Below, one piece after another: positions 15,251 through 23,822 of a stretch of 64,000 nt of DNA. The position numbers and the translations under genes were made by a program. This stretch comes from Polyangiaceae bacterium (GTDB lineage Bacteria; Myxococcota_A; Polyangia; Polyangiales; Polyangiaceae): positions 1-64,000 of the forward strand of contig WQYX01000004.1 in NCBI GenBank assembly GCA_009781005.1, read 5' to 3'. Below the pieces are notes generated by a model, which was given only the letters and a program-made list of their open reading frames with translations, did no database searches and was not told the origin of the DNA. How positions within the stretch are numbered: the first letter of the stretch is position 1; each line of letters begins with the position of its first letter.

Positions 15251-17142
15251 TCCCGCGTAGACTCGTGCATTGTGCAAATATTGGCGCGTTCGTCGTTGCG
15301 CTCGCCACCACGGCTTTCGCGGCTCCCGGATCCGATGCGCACGTCGACGAAGCACGCGCCGAACAGGCGCGCTCCGCGTTGAAGGCCGCACGGCGCGAGC
15401 GTCACGACACGTTCTGCACGGCGCCGACAACGCCGCTGTCTTTCGAAGGAATGTCGCTCTGTCCCCTCGCTTCCGAGATCGAGGACTGCGCGGGCTTTGC
15501 CGCCGCGTGCGAGATCAAGCCCGCCATCAAAGAGAGCCCCCCCTGGCTCGAGTCGCTCGGCCGACTGCTTGCGTCCGTCGCTCACGTGCTGCTCTGGCTT
15601 TTCGTTGGCGCCATCATCACAATCCTCTTTGTACCCATCGTCCTTGCGATCGCGCGGCGAACGCGCGACGCGAGGCTTCGATCCACGAAAGTGAAGCCGA
15701 ATCTCGCGACGGTGCTCGCTCCGGCGAATGAGGTCGATGCTGCAGTCCTCTCGGATGCTGAATCCGCGATGCGTCTTGCCGACGAGTACAGAGAGCGCGG
15801 TGAGTATGCACGAGCGACGTCGCTCTACCTCGCGGCGGCTCTCGCAGCGCTCGCGAATCGAGGCAGCATCCAGCTTGCGCGCCACCGCACGAACGGAGAA
15901 TACGTGCGGAGCTGCAGGCACGACGCTTCGCGTAGCGCGCTCCGAGAGATTGTCGCCGAGGTCGACAAGACCGAGTTCGGCCACGTCACGCCAACGGCCG
16001 AGAGCATGGCGCATGTTGCATCGCGAGCTTCGTGGCTCGTGCGAACGGCGATCATGACCGCACTCGTCGCGATGGCGCTCTCCGCCGTCGGCTGCGTGCG
16101 CGGTGTCTCTGCTGCGGCCGATCCAGCGGGGGATGTGCTGCCCATGGACGTCATTCAGCGCGCCGGCTTCGACGTCGGGTATCTCACGACTTCCATCGCA
16201 AGCTTGCCGATCCCGAAGGATGACGATCACGCGGCGATGCCGATCGTCGTTGTCGATGCTGACAAGGTTCCACTCGACGTTGAATCTGCCGCGCACCTCA
16301 TGCGCTGGGTCACGCGCGGTGGCGTGCTCATTGTCTTGGGTCCACCCGTTCGTTGGCCGGAAGAACTCCATGCATCGCGCGACGACGCGACAAGTCGCGA
16401 TCTGCGCGTCGGATCACTTGCGGGTGCTCGCGTTGCGCGTCAAGACGCGCTCGTTTTTCCTGGCGCCGATCCTGTCGCGCACCTTGGGGACAAGGTTTAT
16501 GCGGCCGTTCAATCGATCGGACGAGGCACGGTGCTCGGCATTGCGAACGACGACCTTTTTACGAATGCTGGCGTGGCCCGCGGAGACAACGCCGTTGCGC
16601 TCGTGACGTTGTTCGATCTCGCAGAAGATGTCCGCACGGACGACGATGAGGCCATCTCGTCGGGTCGCGTCGTGCGGGTTGCTCGCAGACAAGACGGTGT
16701 CTCGCCGCCGACCACGCCCGGTTCCGCGCTCTCGCAATCGGGCCTCGGCGCGGGAACGTGGCATGCACTTGGTGCTGCGCTCATCTTGTTCCTTGCAGTA
16801 GGTGTGAGGCACGCGCGTCCGAGGCGTGCTCCGGCGCCTGCGCGTCGCGCGTTTCGCGAGCACGTGGAAGCCACCGGCGCGTTCTACGAACGTGCGGGAG
16901 CAAGCGTGTACGCGCTCGCGTCGTACGGTCGTTTCGTCGAAATGCGTCTACGCGAACGCTTGCCTCGAGGCACCGATCCGGTGGCTTTTGTCGCGGCGCG
17001 TGCAGGTATTTCGGCCGAGGAGATCTCCCAGATCTATGAGCGTGCAACGCACGCCAAGGCGGAGGATCCTCCGAAAGGCGACGAGCTCGAAGTGATCGAG
17101 AAATTGCGCGACGCGCTCGTCACGACCTTTAGGTCGAGCTGA
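15247..17142 (+). CDS. DUF4129/DUF4350 fusion membrane protein
   Basis: 631 aa from GTG 15247, which overlaps the previous stop as GTGA. A signal-like N-terminus is followed by a membrane segment near residue 105-130, then a DUF4129-type helical region (EYRERGEYARATSLYLAAAL, HRTNGEYVRSCR), a second membrane segment (about 262-280), and a DUF4350-type GATase-like domain (about 310-430, with AAHLMRWVTRGGVLIVLG). A last membrane segment lies near 510-530. The two DUFs are usually separate neighbouring genes in MoxR clusters, so this is a fusion version. Confidence 0.72.
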   Translation: MIPRRLVHCANIGAFVVALATTAFAAPGSDAHVDEARAEQARSALKAARRERHDTFCTAPTTPLSFEGMSLCPLASEIEDCAGFAAACEIKPAIKESPPWLESLGRLLASVAHVLLWLFVGAIITILFVPIVLAIARRTRDARLRSTKVKPNLATVLAPANEVDAAVLSDAESAMRLADEYRERGEYARATSLYLAAALAALANRGSIQLARHRTNGEYVRSCRHDASRSALREIVAEVDKTEFGHVTPTAESMAHVASRASWLVRTAIMTALVAMALSAVGCVRGVSAAADPAGDVLPMDVIQRAGFDVGYLTTSIASLPIPKDDDHAAMPIVVVDADKVPLDVESAAHLMRWVTRGGVLIVLGPPVRWPEELHASRDDATSRDLRVGSLAGARVARQDALVFPGADPVAHLGDKVYAAVQSIGRGTVLGIANDDLFTNAGVARGDNAVALVTLFDLAEDVRTDDDEAISSGRVVRVARRQDGVSPPTTPGSALSQSGLGAGTWHALGAALILFLAVGVRHARPRRAPAPARRAFREHVEATGAFYERAGASVYALASYGRFVEMRLRERLPRGTDPVAFVAARAGISAEEISQIYERATHAKAEDPPKGDELEVIEKLRDALVTTFRSS

Positions 17143-17146
17143 TTTC

Positions 17147-18436
17147 TTACGCGAACGTACCCACGAGAGTTCGTGCTTCGACGACGTTGTCCTCGATGCT
17201 GCAATAGGTCCAGCCGCCGTACCGGCCGATCGAGTAAACGTCGTGCTCGCGCAGCATCGCGGCGAGACGTGTGCATTCTGCAATGGATCGCTGTGTAATA
17301 TGCACATATGCGGGATCCATCACGACCGAGTGCTCGGCGACGAGGCGATGATCCTGGATGACTCCGGCGCGTTTCAGATCGAGAAGGACGTTCTCGCGTG
17401 TCCGCACGACATCCACGGCGGCATCCTTCGCGTAGCCGAGCTCCACGTAGATGCTGAGTCGATCGGCGTCGAAAATGTTGTCGTAAAACCCAACGCGGTA
17501 AAACGACAGCAGTCGATCCGGAAAATAAATCCAGTGGACGTCAGATTGGCCCTTTTTGTCGAATCCGAAATTGAAAACAAGCACCTTGTTCCATGAGAAC
17601 GCGCCTCTGTCGTGCGGGACGTCCGCAAGCCGTACGAATTGCTCGAGCGGTATCGATGACACGAGCCGGCCAAAGGCGATCTCACGCTTCGACGTCTTCG
17701 CAACCTTCGCCGCGAGATCCACGGACATGAGGCGCTCGCCAAGCGCAATGCCGTCCTCGCGTACCGCGCCTGCGATGGCCTTGACGTACTCCATCGCGCC
17801 GCCCTCGGGATACGTGAATGATGCGTTGTAACTTGCGTTGTTTGCGATCTTCATGTTGCGCACGATGTCCGTCAAATCTGCCTTCGGGAAGAAGCGGCCC
17901 ATGGCGTCTTTGTCGAGCGCGGAGAGATCCGTGGCATAGAGCTTTTCGTTGTACGGAATGAGGAATTTCTCTGCGATGGATCGGCCGAAGCGCGCATAGA
18001 GCATCGCTTTGAAATTGTTCTCGTCGGTGATGGGTGGGGCGGAGGCTCCGAGCAGTTCGCGCGGCGCGCGTGCAAAGTACAAATCGTAGAGGCAATCAAT
18101 GAAATCTTCGCGAGGGAGCTGATGAATGTTCTTTTGGAATGGAAAATCGATTTGCCGCCCTTTGAATGCAATCAACGATTTTTTTGTGATTTTGCGGATA
18201 CGCTGCCCCGTCATGCGCTCGCGGAGCCAAGCCTCGATCTCCGGGTGTTTGAAGTGGAAGAAGTGCCCCGAATAATCCCAGACGAATCCATCCTTCTTGA
18301 CGGTTTTGCAGTAACCGCCAATCTCGCGGTCCGCCTCCATCACGAGGTAATCCGAATCTCCGCGTGCGCTCAGAGCCGCAGCGGTGGCGAGCCCGGTGAT
18401 GCCTGCACCAACGATCAACGTTGCGAACTTCTCCAT
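17147..18436 (-). CDS. FAD-dependent amine-oxidase-like / protoporphyrinogen-oxidase-like oxidoreductase
   Basis: 429 aa. The N-terminal FAD-binding Rossmann motif is clear (LIVGAGITGLATAAALSARG, then EADREIGGYCKT). The region DYSGHFFHFKHPEIEAWL and later FPYNEKLYA-like IPYNEKLYATDLSALDKDAM resemble UDP-galactopyranose-mutase/PPOX-like flavoproteins, often encoded in polysaccharide loci. The C-terminal IGRYGGWTYCSIEDNV fits the FAD-binding tail. The substrate is not assignable. The gene is transcribed opposite to the flanking envelope clusters and separates the DUF4350 gene from moxR. Confidence 0.78.
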   Translation of the reverse strand: MEKFATLIVGAGITGLATAAALSARGDSDYLVMEADREIGGYCKTVKKDGFVWDYSGHFFHFKHPEIEAWLRERMTGQRIRKITKKSLIAFKGRQIDFPFQKNIHQLPREDFIDCLYDLYFARAPRELLGASAPPITDENNFKAMLYARFGRSIAEKFLIPYNEKLYATDLSALDKDAMGRFFPKADLTDIVRNMKIANNASYNASFTYPEGGAMEYVKAIAGAVREDGIALGERLMSVDLAAKVAKTSKREIAFGRLVSSIPLEQFVRLADVPHDRGAFSWNKVLVFNFGFDKKGQSDVHWIYFPDRLLSFYRVGFYDNIFDADRLSIYVELGYAKDAAVDVVRTRENVLLDLKRAGVIQDHRLVAEHSVVMDPAYVHITQRSIAECTRLAAMLREHDVYSIGRYGGWTYCSIEDNVVEARTLVGTFA

Positions 18437-18494
18437 CGGACAGCCAACCTAATGTGCCATTGCAGCGCGAGCAAAGGTAAGCTCCCGTCCGTCC

Positions 18495-19466
18495 ATGAAC
18501 GCAGAGCAGTTTCAACTCGTCTTCGATCGCATGATCCGCCAGATGGCCAGAGTCGTCGTCGGTCAAGAGGATCTCGTGACCGGCGTGCTCGTGGCGTCAC
18601 TTGCCGGCGGCCACGTGCTCGTCGAGGGCGTACCGGGACTCGGAAAGACACTCTTGGCACGCGCATTCGCACGCGTCACGGGTGCGAGCTTCAAGCGCGT
18701 GCAATTTACACCCGATCTCATGCCGAGCGATATCACGGGCTCGAGCATCCACGATCGCAGGAGCGCTGATGCCGCTCACGCCTTCACGTTCGCGCCAGGC
18801 CCCATCTTCTGTCAGCTCTTGCTCGCCGACGAGATCAACCGCGCGCCAGCAAAGACGCAGTCCGCATTGCTCGAAGCCATGCAAGATCGGCAGGTGACCG
18901 TCGACGGCGTCTCGCGCCCGTTGCCCGCACCGTTCGTCGTCGTCGCAACCCAGAATCCCGTCGAGTCGCAGGGCACTTATCCGCTGCCCGAAGCGCAGCT
19001 CGATCGCTTCCTCGTCAAGCTCACGGTGACTGATCCGCCGCGCGAGGTAGAGCAGCAGATCGTCAAAAACCACACGCTCGGCTTCAACCCGAGCGATCTG
19101 TCTCTCCTCGACGCTGTGACGACGCCCGAGGAAATCCTCCAGATGCACGCGTTCGCAACCAGCGTGCACGTCGACGACGCGATCATCGCCTACGCCGTCG
19201 ACCTCACTCGCCGCACGCGCGAAGATCGCGCGATCGAACTCGGCGCTTCCCCGCGCGCATCGATTGCCATGATGAAGACCGCGCAGGTGATTGCTGCGAG
19301 CGCCGGACGAAGTTTCGTTACGCCCGACGACGTCAAGCCGATGGCGAAAGCCGTCCTCCGCCACCGCGTGATCTTGCATCCGGACGCCGAGTTGCAGGGC
19401 ATCACCGCCGACGAGCGCATCGAAGACATCTTGCGCTCGTTGCCCGTCCCACGCGCGGTCGCATGA
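18495..19466 (+). CDS. MoxR-family AAA ATPase
   Basis: 323 aa. Walker A is GVPGLGKT (about 45-52) and Walker B LLADEINRAPAKTQSALLEA (about 107-126). Sensor I is VVATQNPVESQGTYPLPEAQ and the arginine finger region QLDRFLVKL. MoxR ATPases act as chaperones or activators together with DUF58 (VWA-like) partners. The DUF58 gene follows with an ATGA overlap, confirming the pair. It is divergent from the flavoprotein gene across 58 bases. Confidence 0.92.
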   Translation: MNAEQFQLVFDRMIRQMARVVVGQEDLVTGVLVASLAGGHVLVEGVPGLGKTLLARAFARVTGASFKRVQFTPDLMPSDITGSSIHDRRSADAAHAFTFAPGPIFCQLLLADEINRAPAKTQSALLEAMQDRQVTVDGVSRPLPAPFVVVATQNPVESQGTYPLPEAQLDRFLVKLTVTDPPREVEQQIVKNHTLGFNPSDLSLLDAVTTPEEILQMHAFATSVHVDDAIIAYAVDLTRRTREDRAIELGASPRASIAMMKTAQVIAASAGRSFVTPDDVKPMAKAVLRHRVILHPDAELQGITADERIEDILRSLPVPRAVA

Positions 19467-20791
19467 CACTCATCCCAACACGGAGGTTCGTCGTGCTCGC
19501 GTTCGCCTCGACGGCGATCGCGGTGGCGACGGGTCTTGCGCGTCTCCCCAACGCACCGTGGATGGTTCTCGACGTCGTCGTCATCGCGATAATTTCCATC
19601 GATGCCGTCCTTCTCCGTACGGGTCGCCCGCGCCGCTCGAGGGCCTTCGAGGTGGAGCGCCGCGCGGCGCAAATCTTCTCGGTCGGGCGCGGCAATGCGG
19701 TCACCCTAACGTTGCATAATACAACCACGCGCAGGCTGCGCGGCACGGTGATGGATGATCCGATCGACGATGGGGTGGTGTCGGGTCTGCCGGGCATTTT
19801 CGATTTGTTGCCGGGTGCGAGTGCAGCGCTCAAGTACGAAATCACGCCCACGCGGCGAGGCAAGCGTCAGCTTCGCGCCGTCACGGTGCGCTACGGCTCA
19901 CCGCTCGGCCTGCTCGATCGACAAGAGCGTTTCGAGCGTCCGCAAGACGTCGATGTCTACCCTGACGTGCATGCTGCACGCACCCTCGAGATGCTGCGTC
20001 GCCAAGGTCGCCAAGACGCGCGCATGGGCAGTCTTCGCGTGCGCGGCGGAGACACCGAGTTCGAGCGACTTCGGCCTTACCAAGTCGGCGACGAAATCCG
20101 GCGCATCGATTGGCGCGCCTCGGCGCGGCGCGACGAGCTTGTCGTGCGGCAGTTCCAAGCTGAATCCGATCAAAACGTCGTCTTCGCGATCGACGTCGGT
20201 CGCGGCATGCGCGGCGAGAGCCAAGGCATCACGAGCATCGATCGCGCACTCGGCGCCTCTCTCCTTGCCGCAGATGTTGCTCTTCGCGGCGGCGATCGCG
20301 CGGGTCTCTTGACGTTCGACGACAAACCTCGAAGCTTCCTCCGACCGAGCGGGGGCGCGCTTGGCGGACGCAAGCTGACGCGCGCCGCATATGCGCTCGA
20401 CGCGGGACTTGCAGCGACCGACTACCGTTCTGCGATGCTGTTTTTGAAGACGCACGTAAAAGCGCGCTCGCTCTTCGTCGTCTTCACGAATCTTCTCGAG
20501 CCGCGGAGCGCGCGCGATCTCGCCTCGGCGGTCAAGAGCCTTCTGCCCCGGCACCTGCCGCTCTGCGTGCTCATGCGCGACGAAGAGATCGAACAGCTAG
20601 CGACTGCTCCCGTGCGGGGCGAAGGCGACGTCTTCGTTCGCGCGGCCGCCGCCGAGTCGCTCGTGTGGCGAGACAGCATTGTCCGAAGTCTGCGCAACGC
20701 CGGTGCATTGGTGCTCGACGCGCGTCCATCGGAAGTCACACCGCTGCTCGTGAAGCGCTATCTCGAGATCAAAGCCCGCCGCCTTCTTTAG
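19463..20791 (+). CDS. DUF58 protein, partner of the MoxR ATPase
   Basis: 442 aa. Two hydrophobic segments lie near residues 8-50. A beta-rich region follows, then the DUF58 signature (ELVVRQFQAESDQNVVFAID preceded by EIRRIDWRASARRD) and a VWA-like domain (DVGRGMRG, RAGLLTFDD). It overlaps moxR by ATGA. MoxR/DUF58 pairs are linked to envelope stress or assembly functions. The TAG stop shares its last base with the start of hairpin element A2. Confidence 0.88.
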   Translation: MTLIPTRRFVVLAFASTAIAVATGLARLPNAPWMVLDVVVIAIISIDAVLLRTGRPRRSRAFEVERRAAQIFSVGRGNAVTLTLHNTTTRRLRGTVMDDPIDDGVVSGLPGIFDLLPGASAALKYEITPTRRGKRQLRAVTVRYGSPLGLLDRQERFERPQDVDVYPDVHAARTLEMLRRQGRQDARMGSLRVRGGDTEFERLRPYQVGDEIRRIDWRASARRDELVVRQFQAESDQNVVFAIDVGRGMRGESQGITSIDRALGASLLAADVALRGGDRAGLLTFDDKPRSFLRPSGGALGGRKLTRAAYALDAGLAATDYRSAMLFLKTHVKARSLFVVFTNLLEPRSARDLASAVKSLLPRHLPLCVLMRDEEIEQLATAPVRGEGDVFVRAAAAESLVWRDSIVRSLRNAGALVLDARPSEVTPLLVKRYLEIKARRLL

Positions 20792-21156
20792 CCGCTTTCG
20801 ATTTGGCGCGATCTCATCATCGACGGCGCCTTCGGCGCTGTCGGCCCCGCCTACGGCGGGACCTCCGTGGCCCTTCCTGCGCACGGACGGGGAAGGCTGT
20901 TCCCGGTCCGCTGCTCGGCCCCGCCGGGAACCCCGAGCAGGTTGCGGACCGAGTATTTTGGCCGAGTTGCGAGGTGCGTGTGCAAGTAGCACACGCACAC
21001 GGCGTCGCACCGCGAAGCCAGTAGCGCGAGGCGCTCCGACGAGAGCTGCTGGTGCAGCTTGAGGAGGAGCAACGAAGCGATGCGACGCAAATCGACCAAA
21101 AGACGACGGGAGCAACCTACGAGGGATTCCAAACCTCGCGCCAACTTGAAAGCGGC
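20791..21156 (+). repeat. Family A hairpin element, copy A2 (long form)
   Basis: 366 bp, the longest copy. The ends are GCCGCTTTCGATTTGGCG and CGCCAACTTGAAAGCGGC. The outermost pair is G:C where other copies have A:T, and the variable stem base is G:C where A1 has C:G and A3 A:T. It includes an extra module with the hairpin GTGTGCAAGTAGCACAC, related to the tips of A1 and A9. It fills the whole space between two convergent genes and touches both stop codons. Confidence 0.8.
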
Positions 21157-21440
21157 TAAGCAGCGCCTTCGATTTTATCGAGGCGCGTAGCGTGATTGTC
21201 GATCTTGGCTTTGATGTGCTTCACGTCATCGGAAACGTCCAACACGGCACGCTGGGTCAGTTTTACGTCCCGTTTGAGTTCTTTCAACTCACATTTGAGT
21301 TCTTTCAACTCGCACTCGAGTTCTTTCAACTCACATTTGAGTTCTTTCAACTCACACGAAACGGTCTGCCGAAAGTCGCCCACTTCGGACAAGACCTGCT
21401 CCATCAATCTCTCAAGCCTGTCCGGATCCACGGCCATCAC
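21156..21440 (-). CDS. Small coiled-coil protein with 7-residue repeats
   Basis: 94 aa. Residues 29-56 are four perfect or near-perfect heptads (CELKELK, CELKELE, CELKELK, CELKELK), giving a cysteine at the same heptad position each turn. The flanks (LMEQVLSEVGDFRQTVS, VSDDVKHIKAKIDNHATRLD) are also heptad-like. It resembles small bacterial coiled-coil proteins of unknown role. The regularly spaced cysteines could form interchain disulfides or bind metal, but that is speculation. The stop overlaps hairpin element A2, and the S1-protein gene lies just upstream on the same strand. Confidence 0.65.
   Translation of the reverse strand: MMAVDPDRLERLMEQVLSEVGDFRQTVSCELKELKCELKELECELKELKCELKELKRDVKLTQRAVLDVSDDVKHIKAKIDNHATRLDKIEGAA
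21273..21356 (-). repeat. 21-bp tandem repeat, four units, inside the small coiled-coil gene
   Basis: Four 21-base units encode the CELKELK heptads. They differ by one or two bases only, consistent with slippage-driven expansion. Copy number is likely to vary between isolates. Confidence 0.85.
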
Positions 21441-21446
21441 GACACC

Positions 21447-23630
21447 TTACTTCGTGGGCGGGATGTTGCGCTTCGCAAGGAGGTCGGCGAATGTTCCAAA
21501 CTTCGCCTCGCGCTTCACTTGAGCGCGATATTGCTGATAGGCCGTGCGCTCCGTCTCGTCATTGAGCGCTTTGATGGAAAGTTTGAGCTCGCCGCGGCGA
21601 GGATCCATCTCTATGACTTTGACCTCGAGCTCCTTGCCAACGGGAAACAGCTTCCGCAACTCCGTCCCGCGCGGTGTGCCCGTGGCCGACGCGCTCACGA
21701 AGCCGCGTGCGTGACGCCCCGTTGCTCCAAGGACGCGGACCGAAAGCCCGCCGGTTTCGATGCCAATGACGACGACCTTGACGGTCTTGTGAAGTTGAAC
21801 GCGCTGAGGCGTTTCGTTCGCTGCTTCGCCCGTGGGCGCCGGATGGAGCGCAATGCGATGCTGATGCGAGTCGACGCTTGCGACAACCACGTCGATGTCG
21901 CTTCCGACCTTCACCACCTCTTCGGGGTGCTCGATGCGCTTGACGGAAAGATCAGCGGTGTGAATGAGGCCGTCAATGCCCGGCTCGAGCTCGATGAACG
22001 CACCGAACGGTTGCAGGCGCGCGACCTTGCCCGTGTGGCGCGTGCCCGGCGCGTACTTTTGCGCGACATGGCTCCACGGATCCTCGATGGCTGCCCGACG
22101 CGAGAGCCACAGTTTGCCCTTGTCGTCGATGCGCAGGATCTTGACCTTTTGGGTCTCGCCGGCCTTGAAGACATCCTTCGGTTGATCGGCGCGGTTGTGG
22201 CTCATCTCGCTGAGCGGGACGAGTCCCTCGACACCGCCGACGTCGATGAAGGCGCCGAACGGAACGACCGTGCGGACGATGCCTTCGACGACGGATCCCA
22301 TTTCGAGTTTCTTCAGCGCCTCTTCGCGCTTCTCCTTCGCTTCACTCTCGAGCATGGCGCGGCGCGAAAGAACGACATCGCGACCGCGCTTGGCGTACTG
22401 CGTGACCGCAAACGTCATGCGCTTGCCGACGAGATGCGAGAGATCCGCGCCGGGTCGAAGCTCCACGTGCGAAGCCGGCGCGAACGCGCGCAGACCATCG
22501 ACGTCCACTTCGACGCCACCCTTGATGGTGCCGGTGACCAGACCGAAGACGAGCGCGCCGCTCTTCGAAGCGTCGCCAACGATTCGCTTGGCTTTCGCGA
22601 GACGCTTCGGGTGATGCGTGAGAACGACGAGGCCTCCGCGACCGCCGTCGTTGTGCACCAGACCGACGAAGGGCGCACCGGGTTCGAGGACGACGTGCGG
22701 AAGCGGCGGTGATTTCTCGTGCTCCTTCGGAGCTACGGTACTTGCAGCGGCTTCACTTGCAACGGCTTCACCCTCGGTCGCTGCCGGCGCTTCGGCTGCT
22801 GGCGTAGGCTCTGCGGGCTCCGCGGGCTCCGCTTCGGCTGCCGGTGCGGGCTCTGCGAGTTCCTCCTCGTCACTAGGTGCAGTCTGCACGGGTGCTTCTT
22901 CGTCACTAGGTGCAGTTTGCGCAGACGCGGTGTCCGTGATTTGCGCGGGCGGCGTCTCGGCTGCTGCCTCGCCTTCGACGGCCGGTGTGCCTGCGTGCTC
23001 GCCTTCTTCCCGTTCCTCCAGCGCCTGTTTTCGTTCGGCCGTGTGCGCGCGGTTGTACTCCTCCGCTTCATCCTCGGTGATGAGGAGCTCACGGAGATCG
23101 AAGATGGCCTTTGCTTTGCCGGCAAGGTCGACGAAGAGCGCGTCGTCGGTGAACTCAATCACCTTGCCGAAAACGACATCGCCCACGTTGAATGCTGGGC
23201 GCTCGCGCTCGGGCCTCTCCTTCTTTGGTTTTGGCGCGTGCGTCGTGCCGTGGTCGGGCGAAGCTCCTTCTGCTTGCGCCGTCCCTTCTGCAGGCGTGGC
23301 GCTTTCGCCGCCTTCGGCACCTGCATGTGTGCCCTCGCCCGTCTTCTTCTTGCGACGGCGACGGCGTTTGCGTTTGTGCTGCGTGCCTTCGGCATCGGCT
23401 TGCGCCGCACCCTCGCCTGCGTTCTCTGCGCTTTCGCCTGGTTCACCGTTGGTTTCGCCTTCATCGGCGTTGTCCGCAGGTGCGGAGCTACCTGCATCAA
23501 CGGACGCAGGTGCGCCATCCAACGTGGAGGTTTCGGGGTTGTTCGGAGCTTGGTCGCTCACCTCCGAAGTTTCGGCGGCGGCGTCAGCAGGCTTCGATGC
23601 GGTGGGATCGGGATTGTCCGTTTGGCTCAT
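21447..23630 (-). CDS. S1-domain RNA-binding protein with long acidic and basic disordered regions
   Basis: 727 aa from ATG 23630. A longer frame would run through repeat A3 and is rejected. Residues 1-140 are Ala/Glu/Asp-rich with a basic patch KRKRRRRRKKK. A first S1-like stretch lies near 145-190 (VGDVVFGKVIEFTDDALFVD), then an Ala/Glu/Pro linker with a short duplication (QTAPSDEE twice). At least four S1-like units follow, including GSVVEGIVRTVVPFGAFIDV and HTGKVARLQPFGAFIELEPG. It differs from ribosomal protein S1 by its linker and could be a translation or RNA-turnover factor. A 21-base-repeat gene and repeat A3 flank it. Confidence 0.82.
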   Translation of the reverse strand: MSQTDNPDPTASKPADAAAETSEVSDQAPNNPETSTLDGAPASVDAGSSAPADNADEGETNGEPGESAENAGEGAAQADAEGTQHKRKRRRRRKKKTGEGTHAGAEGGESATPAEGTAQAEGASPDHGTTHAPKPKKERPERERPAFNVGDVVFGKVIEFTDDALFVDLAGKAKAIFDLRELLITEDEAEEYNRAHTAERKQALEEREEGEHAGTPAVEGEAAAETPPAQITDTASAQTAPSDEEAPVQTAPSDEEELAEPAPAAEAEPAEPAEPTPAAEAPAATEGEAVASEAAASTVAPKEHEKSPPLPHVVLEPGAPFVGLVHNDGGRGGLVVLTHHPKRLAKAKRIVGDASKSGALVFGLVTGTIKGGVEVDVDGLRAFAPASHVELRPGADLSHLVGKRMTFAVTQYAKRGRDVVLSRRAMLESEAKEKREEALKKLEMGSVVEGIVRTVVPFGAFIDVGGVEGLVPLSEMSHNRADQPKDVFKAGETQKVKILRIDDKGKLWLSRRAAIEDPWSHVAQKYAPGTRHTGKVARLQPFGAFIELEPGIDGLIHTADLSVKRIEHPEEVVKVGSDIDVVVASVDSHQHRIALHPAPTGEAANETPQRVQLHKTVKVVVIGIETGGLSVRVLGATGRHARGFVSASATGTPRGTELRKLFPVGKELEVKVIEMDPRRGELKLSIKALNDETERTAYQQYRAQVKREAKFGTFADLLAKRNIPPTK

Positions 23631-23692
23631 GACGAATGCACATGGGGACGGAGAGCGGCGGACAATAGCGCACTGCGCTCGCCGCGCGCTAC

Positions 23693-23812
23693 CCCGCTTT
23701 CGATTTGACGCGATCTCTTCGTTGGGGCCTGCGGTGCGGTCCTCAAAGCCTTCAAGGCTGTTCCGGTCCGCTCCTCGGCCCCGCCTCGACCTCGCGTCAA
23801 CTTGAAAGCGGT
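23693..23812 (+). repeat. Family A hairpin element, copy A3 (minimal form)
   Basis: 120 bp and the simplest copy. Ends CCGCTTTCGATTTGACGCGA and TCGCGTCAACTTGAAAGCGG pair. The inner stem is TTGGGGCC with TCGGCCCC, and the tip hairpin AGCCTTCAAGGCT. Folded, almost the entire element is one imperfect hairpin. It lies between two co-directional minus-strand genes, 10 bases from the plsB-like stop. Confidence 0.88.
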
Positions 23813-23822
23813 CCACCTCTCA

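Noticed and set aside
20791-21156. Possible non-coding RNA gene or IS remnant
   Set aside because: No transposase and no recognisable RNA family; it is explained better as the long copy of the family A hairpin element.
21192-22712. 506-codon plus-strand ORF opposite the S1-domain gene
   Set aside because: The S1 motifs lie on the minus strand with proper start and codon pattern; the plus frame has no domain and is a shadow.
21447-23630. Ribosomal protein S1 (rpsA)
   Set aside because: The S1 units are interrupted by a long Ala/Glu/Pro linker and the N-terminus is disordered and basic, unlike canonical rpsA; no cmk or ihf genes lie nearby.
22618-23805. Ser/Ala/Gly-rich plus-strand ORF
   Set aside because: It is the antisense of the acidic Ala/Glu/Pro linker of the S1 protein and extends through repeat A3.
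23631-23816. Longer N-terminus for the S1-domain protein
   Set aside because: The extra residues are translated from hairpin element A3; the ATG at 23630 begins the plausible protein.
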